From Ralstonia sp. UBA689 (GTDB taxonomy: Bacteria > Pseudomonadota > Gammaproteobacteria > Burkholderiales > Burkholderiaceae): DNA of 64,000 nucleotides. The stretch is from contig NZ_DBMV01000005.1 in NCBI RefSeq assembly GCF_002298975.1, positions 1 through 64,000 of the forward strand, written 5' to 3'. The position numbers were made by a program, and so were the translations under genes. This document shows, piece after piece, positions 17,159 through 27,419 of this stretch (the stretch's first letter is position 1; each line of letters begins with the position of its first letter). The notes under the pieces were generated by a model that ran no database searches, was not told the origin of the DNA, and saw only the letters and a program-made list of their open reading frames with translations.

Positions 17159-18679
17159 ATGCCAAAGCCACTGCTTACCGTGCCTCCGAGGGGCACCCTG
17201 ATGATCCAGGGCACCACGTCCGATGCCGGCAAGAGCACGCTGGTGGCCGGCCTGTGCCGCGTCGCCCATCGCGCGGGGGTGCGCGTGGCCCCGTTCAAGC
17301 CGCAGAACATGGCGCTCAACAGCGCCGTCACCGCCGACGGTGGCGAGATCGGCCGTGCCCAGGCGCTGCAGGCGCAGGCCGCCGGCATTGCGCCCACGGT
17401 CGACATGAACCCCGTCCTGCTCAAGCCCAACAGCGACATCGGCGCGCAGGTCATCATCCACGGCCAGCCGCGCTGCGACTTGGATGCACGCGCCTATCAC
17501 GACTACAAGCCCACCGCGATGGCCGCCGTGCTGGCGTCGCACGCCCGCCTGCGCACGCAATACGACCTCGTGCTCGTGGAAGGCGCCGGCAGCCCTGCCG
17601 AGATCAACCTGCGTGACCGCGACATCGCCAACATGGGGTTTGCCGAAGCGGTGGACTGCCCGGTCGTGCTGGTTGCCGACATCGACCGTGGCGGCGTCTT
17701 CGCGCATCTCGTGGGTACGCTGGCCTGCCTGTCGGAGAGCGAACGCGCGCGCGTGGCCGGCTTTGTCATCAATCGGTTTCGCGGCGACATTTCGCTGCTC
17801 ACGCCGGGGCTCGACTGGCTGACGGCGCAGACGGGCAAGCCGGTCTTTGGCGTGCTGCCGTATCTGCATGGCCTGCATCTCGATGCGGAAGACGCGGTGC
17901 AGACAGCGCAGCGCGCCGTTTCGGGGAATGCGGGCGAAGCGCTGCGCGTGGTGATTCCGGTGCTGCCGCGCGTCTCCAACCACACCGATTTCGATGCGCT
18001 GCGTGCGCACACGCAGGTGGATGTGCGGCTGATTGGCCCCGGCCAGCCGATTCCGCCCGCAGACCTGATCATCCTGCCCGGCAGCAAAAGCGTGCAGGCG
18101 GACCTCGCCTGGTTGCGCACCAATGGCTGGGAGGCCGCCATCGCACGGCACCTTCGCTACGGCGGCAAGCTGATCGGCATCTGCGGTGGCATGCAGATGC
18201 TGGGGCGCCGGTTGCACGATCCGCACGGGCTGGAAGGGACGCCGGGCAGTGTCGACGGCCTCGGTTATCTGGAATTCGAAACCACGCTCGACGCGGCCAA
18301 GCAACTGCGCCAAGTGCGCGGCACGCTGACCGGGGGCGTGGCAGGAGGGGCGATAGGGGCAGCCATCGCCGGCTACGAAATCCATATGGGTGTGACGGAC
18401 GGGCCGGCGCTCGCGCGGCCTGCCGTGCAACTGGACGATGGCCGCGTAGACGGCGCGATTTCTGCCGACGGCCAGATTCTCGCCACGTATCTGCACGGCC
18501 TGTTCGATGCTCCCGAGGCCTGCCGCACGCTGCTCGCCTGGGCCGGCGTGCGCGATGCGCAGGCGCTGGACTATGCCGCCCTGCGCGAAGCCTCGCTGGA
18601 ACGCCTGGCTGATACCTGCGAGGCCCATCTGGACCTGCCGGCCCTGTTTGCCGCCCTGGGCATCCCGGCTGAGCCATAA
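17159..18679 (+). CDS. cobQ: Cobyric acid synthase
   Basis: Glutamine-dependent amidase that converts adenosylcobyrinic acid a,c-diamide to adenosylcobyric acid. The 506-residue protein begins with the dethiobiotin-synthetase-like ATPase domain ([19 protein letters not shown], residues about 15-33). It ends in a class I glutamine amidotransferase domain with nucleophile Cys342 in [11 protein letters not shown] and the His of TYLHGLFD. The start at 17159 gives a slightly long N-terminus ([14 protein letters not shown]); an internal ATG at 17201 is possible. Upstream corrin-ring genes are not in this window. Confidence 0.95.
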   Translation: MPKPLLTVPPRGTLMIQGTTSDAGKSTLVAGLCRVAHRAGVRVAPFKPQNMALNSAVTADGGEIGRAQALQAQAAGIAPTVDMNPVLLKPNSDIGAQVIIHGQPRCDLDARAYHDYKPTAMAAVLASHARLRTQYDLVLVEGAGSPAEINLRDRDIANMGFAEAVDCPVVLVADIDRGGVFAHLVGTLACLSESERARVAGFVINRFRGDISLLTPGLDWLTAQTGKPVFGVLPYLHGLHLDAEDAVQTAQRAVSGNAGEALRVVIPVLPRVSNHTDFDALRAHTQVDVRLIGPGQPIPPADLIILPGSKSVQADLAWLRTNGWEAAIARHLRYGGKLIGICGGMQMLGRRLHDPHGLEGTPGSVDGLGYLEFETTLDAAKQLRQVRGTLTGGVAGGAIGAAIAGYEIHMGVTDGPALARPAVQLDDGRVDGAISADGQILATYLHGLFDAPEACRTLLAWAGVRDAQALDYAALREASLERLADTCEAHLDLPALFAALGIPAEP

Positions 18680-18716
18680 TCTGCAAATATGCAGATCGTC
18701 CGAGTGACCTACTCGG
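18679..18716. repeat. Two adjacent inverted repeats ahead of the ParA-like gene
   Basis: Between cobQ and the next gene lie ATCTGCA-AATA-TGCAGAT (18679-18696) and, four bases on, CCGAGT-GACCT-ACTCGG (18700-18716). Both are perfect dyads (7 bp and 6 bp arms). Neither is followed by a T-run, so operator sites are at least as likely as a terminator. Confidence 0.6.
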
Positions 18717-18744
18717 CACATTATTCGAGCGCGAGGAGGCTGGC

Positions 18745-19410
18745 ATGCCGGTGGCCGTTGTAGCGAATCCGAAGGGTGGGGTGGGCAAGACGACGTTGGC
18801 GACCAATCTGGCCGGCTACTTTGCCGCGCAGGATCACACGGTGATGCTGGGCGACACCGACCGCCAGCAGTCGTCGCGCGAGTGGCTGGCGCTGCGCCCC
18901 GCGACGGCCAAGCCCATCAGCACGTGGGAGATCAACGCCGACCACATCGCCAAGCCGCCCAAGGGCACCACGCATGTGGTGCTCGACACGCCCGCCGGCC
19001 TGCACGGCTGGCGGCTGACCGACCTGGTCAAGCTGTCGGATCACGTGATCGTGCCGCTGCAACCTTCGATGTTCGACATCCTCGCTACGCAGACCTTCCT
19101 GCGCAGGCTGGCAGACGAAAAGCCGATCCGCCATGGCGACGTCAAGCTGGGCGTGGTCGGCATGCGCGTGGATATGCGCACGCGCGCAGCCGAGCAGCTT
19201 CAGCGCTTCGTGCAGGGGTTGCAGGTGCCCATTCTGGGTTATCTGCGCGATACCCAGAACTATGTGCAACTGGCCGCGCACGGCTTGACGCTGTGGGACG
19301 TGGCGCCCTCGCGCGTGGTTCGCGACGTGGAGCAGTGGGGTGGAATTCTCGGGTGGCTCGGTGCGGCGGCTGCGCAGGTCGCGCCGCCGGATACGTCGGC
19401 AGCGGTATGA
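18745..19410 (+). CDS. Orphan ParA/MinD-type ATPase
   Basis: A 221-residue P-loop ATPase of the ParA family. The deviant Walker A PKGGVGKTT is at residues 9-17 and includes the signature lysine, followed by LGDTDRQQSSREW and the Walker B-like VVLDTPAG near residue 75. No ParB gene or obvious parS site lies beside it, so a role in plasmid or chromosome partition is not supported. Such orphans position other cell components or act as regulators. It has a good ribosome-binding site (GAGGAGG). It is followed by a terminator shared with convergent panC. Confidence 0.85.
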   Translation: MPVAVVANPKGGVGKTTLATNLAGYFAAQDHTVMLGDTDRQQSSREWLALRPATAKPISTWEINADHIAKPPKGTTHVVLDTPAGLHGWRLTDLVKLSDHVIVPLQPSMFDILATQTFLRRLADEKPIRHGDVKLGVVGMRVDMRTRAAEQLQRFVQGLQVPILGYLRDTQNYVQLAAHGLTLWDVAPSRVVRDVEQWGGILGWLGAAAAQVAPPDTSAAV

Positions 19411-19437
19411 AAAAAGCCCGGCAGTTGCCGGGCTTCT
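19411..19437. terminator. Terminator between the ParA-like gene and panC
   Basis: A perfect 7-bp stem GCCCGGC/GCCGGGC (19416-19422 and 19427-19433) with an AGTT loop. The flanking A-run (from 19410) gives a T-run on the minus strand, so it mainly ends panC transcripts. On the plus strand the tail is TTCTTGTT, weaker. Confidence 0.85.
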
Positions 19438-19456
19438 TGTTGGTGCCGCGCGTTGT

Positions 19457-20332
<876 letters not shown>

Positions 20333-21214
20333 TTACGTCGGAGAGTAGGCAAGGCGCACGTAGATGGGTGCGTACGGTTCAGCCTGCGTGATTTCGAGCA
20401 GCGATTCGCGCGAGAGCTCCAGCATGGCGACAAAGTTGACCACCACGATGGGCGCCCCCTTGCCGGACTGGATCGCTTCTTCAAACAGCTCGGTGAATTC
20501 CATGAACCGCGCGTGCTGCAGCTTGCGCAGTATCTGGCTCATGTGTTCGCGCACGGACAGCTCTTCGCGCGAGATCTTGTGGTGCTGCGTGAGCTTGGCC
20601 CGGCGCAGCACGTCTGCCCAGGCGACGCGCAGGTCGTCGGAATTGACGTCGGGGTAGCGCGGCGCGAGGCTCTGCTCGATGTAGACCTGCGCGCGCAGGA
20701 AGTCGCGGCCGAGCTGCGGCACGGTGTCGAGCTTCTGCGCGGCGAGCTTCATCTGCTCGTATTCGAGCAGGCGGCGCACCAGTTCGGCGCGCGGGTCTTC
20801 GGGTTCTTCGCCGGAGTCGGTCTTCTTGACCGGCAGCAGCATGCGCGACTTGATCTCGATCAGCATGGCCGCCATCAGCAGGTATTCGGCGGCCAGTTCC
20901 AGGTTGGTTGCGCGGATCTGCTCGATGTACGCCAGGTATTGCCGCGTGACCTGCGCCAGCGGAATGTCCAGCACATTGAAGTTCTGGCGGCGGATGAGGT
21001 AGAGCAGCAGATCCAGCGGCCCTTCGAATGCTTCGAGAAAGATCTCGAGCGCGTCGGGCGGGATGTAGAGGTCTTGCGGGAGCTTGAACAGCGGCTCGCC
21101 GTACAGCCGCGCGAAGGCCAGGCCATCGACCTGTGCCGGCGTGGAGTCCTGCTCGGCCGCCACGCTGGGCAGCTCGACGGGCAGCGGCAGTTTGTCCTGC
21201 GCGGGAGTGGTCAT
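20333..21214 (-). CDS. scpA: Segregation and condensation protein A
   Basis: Kleisin subunit of the SMC-ScpAB condensin. The 293-residue protein shows FEGPLDLLLYLIRRQNFNVLDIPLAQVTRQYLAY-type N-terminal helices binding the SMC neck and a C-terminal winged helix. The start at 21214 (MTTPAQDK) was chosen because the upstream frame is the shadow of the DUF3460 gene. scpB is not nearby. The 24-base gap to panC suggests co-transcription. Confidence 0.93.
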   Translation of the reverse strand: MTTPAQDKLPLPVELPSVAAEQDSTPAQVDGLAFARLYGEPLFKLPQDLYIPPDALEIFLEAFEGPLDLLLYLIRRQNFNVLDIPLAQVTRQYLAYIEQIRATNLELAAEYLLMAAMLIEIKSRMLLPVKKTDSGEEPEDPRAELVRRLLEYEQMKLAAQKLDTVPQLGRDFLRAQVYIEQSLAPRYPDVNSDDLRVAWADVLRRAKLTQHHKISREELSVREHMSQILRKLQHARFMEFTELFEEAIQSGKGAPIVVVNFVAMLELSRESLLEITQAEPYAPIYVRLAYSPT

Positions 21215-21257
21215 GCGGCGGCGAGTTTCGGGGCGCTGGTGGTCGTCAGACTGCCGA

Positions 21258-21446
21258 TCAGTCCAGCGAGTAGACGTACGGCTTTTGCGCCACGCGGGCG
21301 GCCTGGGCGCGTGCGCGCTCGTCCAGGTCGATCGGGTCTTTGTCCCACAGCAGGGAGCGGCCTTGGCGCTGCTGCGTTTCCAGATCGGGCTTCTGGGTCT
21401 TGAGTTCTTCCAGGAACTGGGTGATCTCGGACTTGTACAGGGACAT
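21258..21446 (-). CDS. DUF3460 family protein
   Basis: A 62-residue protein (MSLYKSEITQFLEELKTQKPDLE...) matching the short DUF3460 family of betaproteobacteria. It is charged and probably helical, with no signal peptide or membrane segment. It lies 43 bases upstream of scpA on the same strand. Function unknown; the conserved link to scpA is the only hint. Confidence 0.8.
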   Translation of the reverse strand: MSLYKSEITQFLEELKTQKPDLETQQRQGRSLLWDKDPIDLDERARAQAARVAQKPYVYSLD

Positions 21447-21674
21447 GGCGGTATGTGATGTTGGATGACCTTGCCCGGCCGGGAGGGCTCCCGGGCGGAA
21501 AACCGGCGCATTTTACCGTATTGGCCGTTGGGCACGGCGCCTGCGGAGGGCTTCGGACCGATCCGAAAGGACGCATTGGTTGCATTTGCCTGGGCACCGT
21601 CCGGAACCGGTATGGTCAAATACGGCTTTCCTTCGACTCAGCCGGCCCGTGGGCGCGGCGCCACGCTTGCCACG

Positions 21675-23453
21675 ATGACCGGCCTTAAGCGACCATCGCG
21701 ACCGCCACGCTTTCGCTTTCCTGCTGTTCACGCCGCCGCACTCGCGGCCGGGTTTGTCCTGTCCATCGTCTGTGCGCCGGCACACGCCGAGTATGAGGTC
21801 AAGATCGAGGCACCCAAGGCGATCCGCGACCTGCTGGAGCGCCATCTCGACCTTTCCCGCTACCAGGACCGCAAGGACATCACCGACGCCCAACTCCAGT
21901 ACATGGTTGAGACCGTGGGCGAGGAGGTTGCCAAGCTGACGGCCACGGAGGGCTATTTCGTGCCCAAGGCGACCGCCCAGTTGGAGGGGCCTCCAGACCA
22001 CCGCGTCGTGCGGGTGAAGGTCGATCCCGGCCCGCGTACCACCATCGACAGCGTGGCGCTGGACTTCAACGGCGCCATCACGCAGGAACCCAAACGCATC
22101 GAAGAACTGAACAAGGTCTGGGGCCTGCCGCAAGGCATGGCCTTTCGCCAGGCCGGCTGGGACAAGGCCAAGGACGACAGCCTGGCCGCGTTGCAGAGCA
22201 AGCGTTATTACGCCGCCAAGCAGACGGCGTCGCAGGCGCGCGTCGACCCGGACGAGAGCAAGGCCGACCTGTCCGTCACCTATGACAGCGGTCCGGCCTA
22301 CACGCTGGGGCCGCTGGATGTGCAGGGGCTGTCGCGCTACCCGCGCAGCATCATCGACAACGTCAACCCGCTGCGCGTGGGCGAGGACTACTCCGCCGAT
22401 CGCCTGCAGTCGCTGCAGGCCGCCATCCAGGGCCAGCCGTATTTCGCCAACGCCATCGTCGACCTGGGCGAAGACCCTAAGAACCCGGTGGATGCGCCCG
22501 TGCGCGTGCGTGTGCGCGAGTACCCGCCCAACCGCATCACCAGCGGTGTCGGCTACGGCACCGACACCGGCGCATCGGTGGAAGGGCGTTACCAATACCT
22601 GAACCTGTTCAACAAGGCGTGGGTGCTCGACACCCAGGCGCGCATCGAGCAGCGCCGGCAATACCTGTTCGGCAGCGTGACCCTGCCGCCCGACGAGAAG
22701 CAGTACGTCAACAGCATTTACAGCAGCATGGATCGCACCGACACGTCGGGCACCGACACGCGCAGCTACCGATCCGGCTTCAAGCAGACGCGCGTGCGCG
22801 GCATCTACGAGACCTCGTTCACGATCGACTACTACTACGATGATCTGCGTCCTGAGGGCGCCGCGCGCCAGTTGAGCAAGGCGCTGGTGCCCGGCTTTGC
22901 CTGGACGCGCCGCAATGTGGACGACCCGTTGTTCCCGCGCCGGGGCAACATCATCACCACGCAGATTGGCGCGGCGGTCAAGGGCCTGCTGACCGACCAG
23001 TCGTTCGTGCGTTCGTACAGCCGCATCCGCCAATACGTGCCGGTGGGGCAGCGCGACATCTTTGTCGCGCGGGCCGAGCTGGGCGGCGTCATTACCTCCG
23101 GCACCGGCGATGGCGTGCCGGCCACGCTGCGCTTCCGCACAGGCGGCACGCAGTCGATCCGCGGCTATGACTTCCAGAGCATCGGCAACCAGGTCGACGG
23201 CAGCACGCTGCCGACCAAGTTTCTTGTCACCGGCGGGCTGGAGTACCAGCGCTGGTTCTTGCCACAATGGGGCGCCGCCGTGTTCTGGGATACGGGCACG
23301 GCCACCGACAACTGGTCGGAGCGTCGCTGGTTCAACGGTGTGGGCGTGGGCGTGCGCTGGAAGAGCCCGGTCGGGCCGATTCAGGTCGACTTGGCGTACG
23401 GCATTCAGCAGCGCCAGTTCCGGCCGAGCGTGTCGCTCGGGATCGCGTTCTGA
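21675..23453 (+). CDS. tamA: Outer-membrane translocation/assembly protein TamA (Omp85 family)
   Basis: Omp85-family barrel that works with TamB in outer-membrane assembly or lipid transport. The 592 residues comprise a signal peptide (ending APAHA near residue 39), POTRA domains (to about residue 300) and a C-terminal 16-strand barrel. The barrel includes the conserved GTQSIRGYDFQSIG (the RGY lid-lock motif of the family) and ends in the aromatic signature LGIAF. ATG 21675 gives the cleanest signal peptide; 21612 is an alternative. tamB follows within eight bases. Confidence 0.88.
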   Translation: MTGLKRPSRPPRFRFPAVHAAALAAGFVLSIVCAPAHAEYEVKIEAPKAIRDLLERHLDLSRYQDRKDITDAQLQYMVETVGEEVAKLTATEGYFVPKATAQLEGPPDHRVVRVKVDPGPRTTIDSVALDFNGAITQEPKRIEELNKVWGLPQGMAFRQAGWDKAKDDSLAALQSKRYYAAKQTASQARVDPDESKADLSVTYDSGPAYTLGPLDVQGLSRYPRSIIDNVNPLRVGEDYSADRLQSLQAAIQGQPYFANAIVDLGEDPKNPVDAPVRVRVREYPPNRITSGVGYGTDTGASVEGRYQYLNLFNKAWVLDTQARIEQRRQYLFGSVTLPPDEKQYVNSIYSSMDRTDTSGTDTRSYRSGFKQTRVRGIYETSFTIDYYYDDLRPEGAARQLSKALVPGFAWTRRNVDDPLFPRRGNIITTQIGAAVKGLLTDQSFVRSYSRIRQYVPVGQRDIFVARAELGGVITSGTGDGVPATLRFRTGGTQSIRGYDFQSIGNQVDGSTLPTKFLVTGGLEYQRWFLPQWGAAVFWDTGTATDNWSERRWFNGVGVGVRWKSPVGPIQVDLAYGIQQRQFRPSVSLGIAF

Positions 23454-23461
23454 GAATAGGT

Positions 23462-26400
23462 ATGACCGACACGCAGACTCCCAAATCCGCTCAACCTGAA
23501 ACGCCACGTCCGAAACGTGGCTGGGGCCGGCGCCTGCTGCGCTGGCTGGGGGGCCTGATTGCTCTCGTGCTGGTGATCATGCTCGCGCTCGCGGGCTGGC
23601 TCGTCTGGGCCGTTCATTCGCAGACGGGCACGGCGCAGTTGTGGTCGCTCGCCACGCGCTTCGGCCACGCCTATGTGTCGGGCAAGCTGGTCGGCGGCAC
23701 GTTGCGCGAGGGCGTGTCGCTACGCGACCTGCACGTGCGCGCGGGCAGCACCGAAGTGCGCATCGACCACGCAGAAGGCCGCTGGAGCGTGACGCGCGGC
23801 CCGTGGCATGCACGCTTCGCCTACCTGACTGCCGGCAATGTCGAGGTGATCCTCCATCCCACGCCGCCGACACCCCCGAGTGGGCCGCCTGCTTCGCTGG
23901 TGTTGCCGCTGGCGCTCGATGTGGACCGCCTGGCCGTCGACCGCCTCGCCATTCGCGAAGGAACGTCGACGACCGAACTGAAGTCGATTGTCGGCAGCCT
24001 GCACACCGACGGCACGCACCACAACGTGCTGCTCGACGGCATGGAAACGCCGGCCGGCAAGCTGGCCGCCACGCTGCGCATGACGGGCGCGCGACCCTAT
24101 CCGCTGACGGGCGCCGCGACGCTCGCCACGCAGTTCGAGGCGAACGGCCAGAAGCAGGACGCGTCGGTGTCGGCGCAACTGTCGGGCTCGCTGGAAGCGC
24201 TGCATATCGATGCGACCGGTACCGGCGCCAAGCTGACCGCGCAGGCGCAGATTGATGCCACGCCGTTTGGCGCGCTACCGCTGTCGCGGGCGGTGGTGTC
24301 GGCCGATCACGTCAACCCGCGCGTGTTTGCGCCGGGCGCGCCGGAAGCGTCGCTCACCATTCACGCCGATCTGCGCCCAGACGAGAAAGCCAAGACATTG
24401 ACCGTGGCCGGCCCCGTGCAGATCGACAATGCGCAGGCCGGCACGCTCGACAAGCAGAAGCTGCCGCTGCAGTCGTTGCGCGCGCAGGTGCGGCTGAACG
24501 AAGACGATCAGCAGCTCACCGGCCTCGACGTACGTCTGCTGGGCGGCGCGCAACTGACCGGCGCCGCCGATGTGAAGAAGGGGCGCGGTACGCTGCGCGT
24601 CGATGTGCGGCAACTCGATTTGCAGGCACTGCACGCATCGCTGGAGAAGACCAATCTCGCCGGCCCCATCACCGTGGACTTTGCGAGCGGCACGCAGCGC
24701 GTGGCGCTCGATCTGGCGGGCGGCGACATGCGGGCACAAGCCAAGGCAGTGCTCGACGCCGCGCAGGTAGCGGTGGAGAGCGCTCAGGTGTCGCTCGGCC
24801 GTTCGCGGCTGACGCTGGCGGGCACGCTCAAGCACGACGATGCGCAGTCGTTCGCCTTCAAGGGCAACCTGGCCGAATTCGACCCATCGCGGCTGGCCAA
24901 GGTGGCCAAGGGGCGCATCAATGCCGAGTTCGATGCGCGCGGCACGCTGGGCGAGCCGATCGACGCAGCGATCAAATTTGCCGTGCGCGACAGCGACTAC
25001 GCCGGCCTGCCGATGACCGGCGACGGCAACGTCCATCTGCGCGGTGAGCGCTTGCTGCCGAGCGACGCCAGGCTGGATGTGGCCGGCAACAAGGCGAACC
25101 TGCGTGGCAGCTTTGGCGCTGCGGGCGACCGCCTGCATGTGGAAGTCGACGCGCCCCAGCTCGCGCGCCTGCAGCTTGGCGTGAGTGGAGCGCTCACCTT
25201 GTCGGGCGATGTGTCGGGCACCCTCAAGAGCCCACAGGTGGACGCCACGTTCCGCGCCCAGCAGCTCGCCTATCAAGGCAACAAGATCGAACTGGCGAAC
25301 GGTCGCGCGCAGATGCATGACGGGCTCGACGGCCAACTCCAGCTTGCGCTGACGGCGCAGCGCGTGACGGCGCCGAGCGTGTCATTGCGCGAGGTGCATG
25401 CCACGCTGGACGGCACGCGCCGCGCCCACCGCTTTCACGCCGATGCGGATGGCAACGTGCGCAACCAGCCGTTCAAGTTCGCGCTGGCGGGCGAAGGTGC
25501 GCTCACACCCGGCAAGGACGGTGATGCGTGGGATGGCACGCTCTCCACTTTGTCGGCACAGGGCGCGCCCAACCTGCAACTGACGGCGCCGGTGCGCGTG
25601 TCGGTGGCGCCGGGTCGCCTGATGGTTGGACGTGCGGATCTGACGCTGGACCAGACGCCCATCCATATCGACCGCGTGGAGTCCAATCAAGGTCACCTGC
25701 GCAGCGCCGGCCGCTTTGACGGCTTGCAGATTGCACGCGTGCTGGAACTCGTGCGCACGTGGACGGGCCAGGCATCGCCGGTGCGCACCGATCTCGTGAT
25801 CGATGGCCAGTGGGATTTGGATCTTGGCAGCACGGCCAGCGGCACGGCACGCATTGCCCGCCGCAGCGGCGATCTGTCGATCAACGCCGGTCGCGGTTTT
25901 ACCCCGCTGGGCCTGACCGAGGCGACGGTGGAAGCGCGCGGCGAGGGCATGCGCCTGGCACTGCGCGGCAACGTGCAGTCGACGCGCGTCGGCAATCTCT
26001 ATCTCGATGCCGGGGTGGGGCTGGCGCGCGATGCCGCGCCGGGGTCGCTGGCGCTGATGGCGCCGTCGTCGCCGCTGTCCGGCGGGCTGACGGTGAGTCT
26101 GCCGCACCTCAAAGGCATCGGTGACCTGCTGGGGCCGGACGTCGCGACCGACGGCCAATTGGCGGCCAGCCTGACGTTTGCCGGCACGGTGGGCGCGCCC
26201 AAGGTCAGCGGCTTTATGACCGGGCAGGACCTCGACGTGGCCCTGTATGACCAGGGCATTCGCCTGACAGGTGGTGTCGTGCGCGTGGCGCTGGACCAGA
26301 ACGTGGTCGACCTGCAGGACGTGCTGTTCCACGGTGGCGACGGCACCGTGCGTGCGCAGGGCCGCGTTCAGCTTGGCGAAGCCAACCCGAACCTGGCCGG

Positions 26401-27361
26401 CGCCATCGTTGCCGACAAATTGCAGCTCTTTTCTGACCCGGACCGTGCGCTGGTGTTGTCAGGCGAGGCACGTATCGCCAACGACAACGACCGCGTGGCC
26501 GTCACCGGCAAGTTCAAGGTGGACCGAGGCCTGTTCAACCTGCCCAAGGATGGCGCGCCGATGCTCGGCGACGACGTGGTCATCGTTCGTCGCGCCGATG
26601 CCGCCCGCAACCAGGCCGAGCGAGGCATCAAGCGCGAAGAAAAGCCCGCCGGCCGCTTCAGCCCAGTGGTCGAAGTCGACGTTGATTTTGGCGATAACTT
26701 CCGCTTCAAGGGCGCGGGAGCCGACCTCTCGCTCGGCGGCCAGATGCATGTGCATAGCGAACCGCTGGTGCCCCTGCGCGGCACCGGCACGATCTACGTG
26801 CGCGAGGGCAGCACCTACGAAGCCTTCGGCCGAAAGCTGGCCATTGAACAGGGCGTGCTGAACTTTATTGGGCCGATCAACAACCCGTCGTTCAACATCA
26901 TCGCCATGCGTCGCAATCAGGAAGTCGAGGCCGGCGTGCAGGTGACTGGTACGGTGCGGCAGCCGCGCGTGAAGCTCGTCTCCGAGCCCAACGTGCCAGA
27001 TGAAGACAAGCTCTCGTGGCTGATGTTCGGCTACAGCGCCTCCAACGCGGGTCTCGGCCAGCAGCAGGCCATGTCTGGCGCGGCGCTGGGGCTATTGGGC
27101 AACGTGGCCGGCAAGAACGTGGCGCGGCGCTTCGGGTTCGATGAGTTCTCGATTGGCCCCTCCACCTCAGGCCTGACCGACCCGCAGGTGGTGAGCCTGG
27201 GCAAGGCGATCTCCGAGCGCATCACGGTGGGCTACGAGCAGAGCCTTTCCACCGCCGATTCCATCGTCAAGCTGACGTGGCAGTTCTCGCGACGCTGGTC
27301 GGTGGTGGCGCGTGGCGGGACGATCAACGGCGCGTCGGTGCTATTTAACAAACGCTTTTAA
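23462..27361 (+). CDS. tamB: Translocation and assembly module subunit TamB
   Basis: A 1299-residue AsmA-like inner-membrane protein. After a basic N-terminus, one membrane anchor spans residues about 31-53. A long repetitive beta-strand body then forms a periplasm-spanning groove, and the C-terminal TamB (DUF490) domain ends in a barrel-like sequence (VLFNKRF). It bridges the periplasm to TamA; current work on the family favours phospholipid transport to the outer membrane. Length fits the family (about 1250-1350). Confidence 0.92.
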   Translation: MTDTQTPKSAQPETPRPKRGWGRRLLRWLGGLIALVLVIMLALAGWLVWAVHSQTGTAQLWSLATRFGHAYVSGKLVGGTLREGVSLRDLHVRAGSTEVRIDHAEGRWSVTRGPWHARFAYLTAGNVEVILHPTPPTPPSGPPASLVLPLALDVDRLAVDRLAIREGTSTTELKSIVGSLHTDGTHHNVLLDGMETPAGKLAATLRMTGARPYPLTGAATLATQFEANGQKQDASVSAQLSGSLEALHIDATGTGAKLTAQAQIDATPFGALPLSRAVVSADHVNPRVFAPGAPEASLTIHADLRPDEKAKTLTVAGPVQIDNAQAGTLDKQKLPLQSLRAQVRLNEDDQQLTGLDVRLLGGAQLTGAADVKKGRGTLRVDVRQLDLQALHASLEKTNLAGPITVDFASGTQRVALDLAGGDMRAQAKAVLDAAQVAVESAQVSLGRSRLTLAGTLKHDDAQSFAFKGNLAEFDPSRLAKVAKGRINAEFDARGTLGEPIDAAIKFAVRDSDYAGLPMTGDGNVHLRGERLLPSDARLDVAGNKANLRGSFGAAGDRLHVEVDAPQLARLQLGVSGALTLSGDVSGTLKSPQVDATFRAQQLAYQGNKIELANGRAQMHDGLDGQLQLALTAQRVTAPSVSLREVHATLDGTRRAHRFHADADGNVRNQPFKFALAGEGALTPGKDGDAWDGTLSTLSAQGAPNLQLTAPVRVSVAPGRLMVGRADLTLDQTPIHIDRVESNQGHLRSAGRFDGLQIARVLELVRTWTGQASPVRTDLVIDGQWDLDLGSTASGTARIARRSGDLSINAGRGFTPLGLTEATVEARGEGMRLALRGNVQSTRVGNLYLDAGVGLARDAAPGSLALMAPSSPLSGGLTVSLPHLKGIGDLLGPDVATDGQLAASLTFAGTVGAPKVSGFMTGQDLDVALYDQGIRLTGGVVRVALDQNVVDLQDVLFHGGDGTVRAQGRVQLGEANPNLAGAIVADKLQLFSDPDRALVLSGEARIANDNDRVAVTGKFKVDRGLFNLPKDGAPMLGDDVVIVRRADAARNQAERGIKREEKPAGRFSPVVEVDVDFGDNFRFKGAGADLSLGGQMHVHSEPLVPLRGTGTIYVREGSTYEAFGRKLAIEQGVLNFIGPINNPSFNIIAMRRNQEVEAGVQVTGTVRQPRVKLVSEPNVPDEDKLSWLMFGYSASNAGLGQQQAMSGAALGLLGNVAGKNVARRFGFDEFSIGPSTSGLTDPQVVSLGKAISERITVGYEQSLSTADSIVKLTWQFSRRWSVVARGGTINGASVLFNKRF

Positions 27362-27419
27362 TTGAATGCATGCACGCTGCCAGAATGGCGGCATTTGCGC
27401 GTTCCAACGAGAGGGTTCC

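Noticed and set aside
18745..19410. ParAB partition system or integrated plasmid remnant
   Set aside because: No ParB, replication gene, repeats or att-like ends. Base composition and neighbours are normal chromosome.
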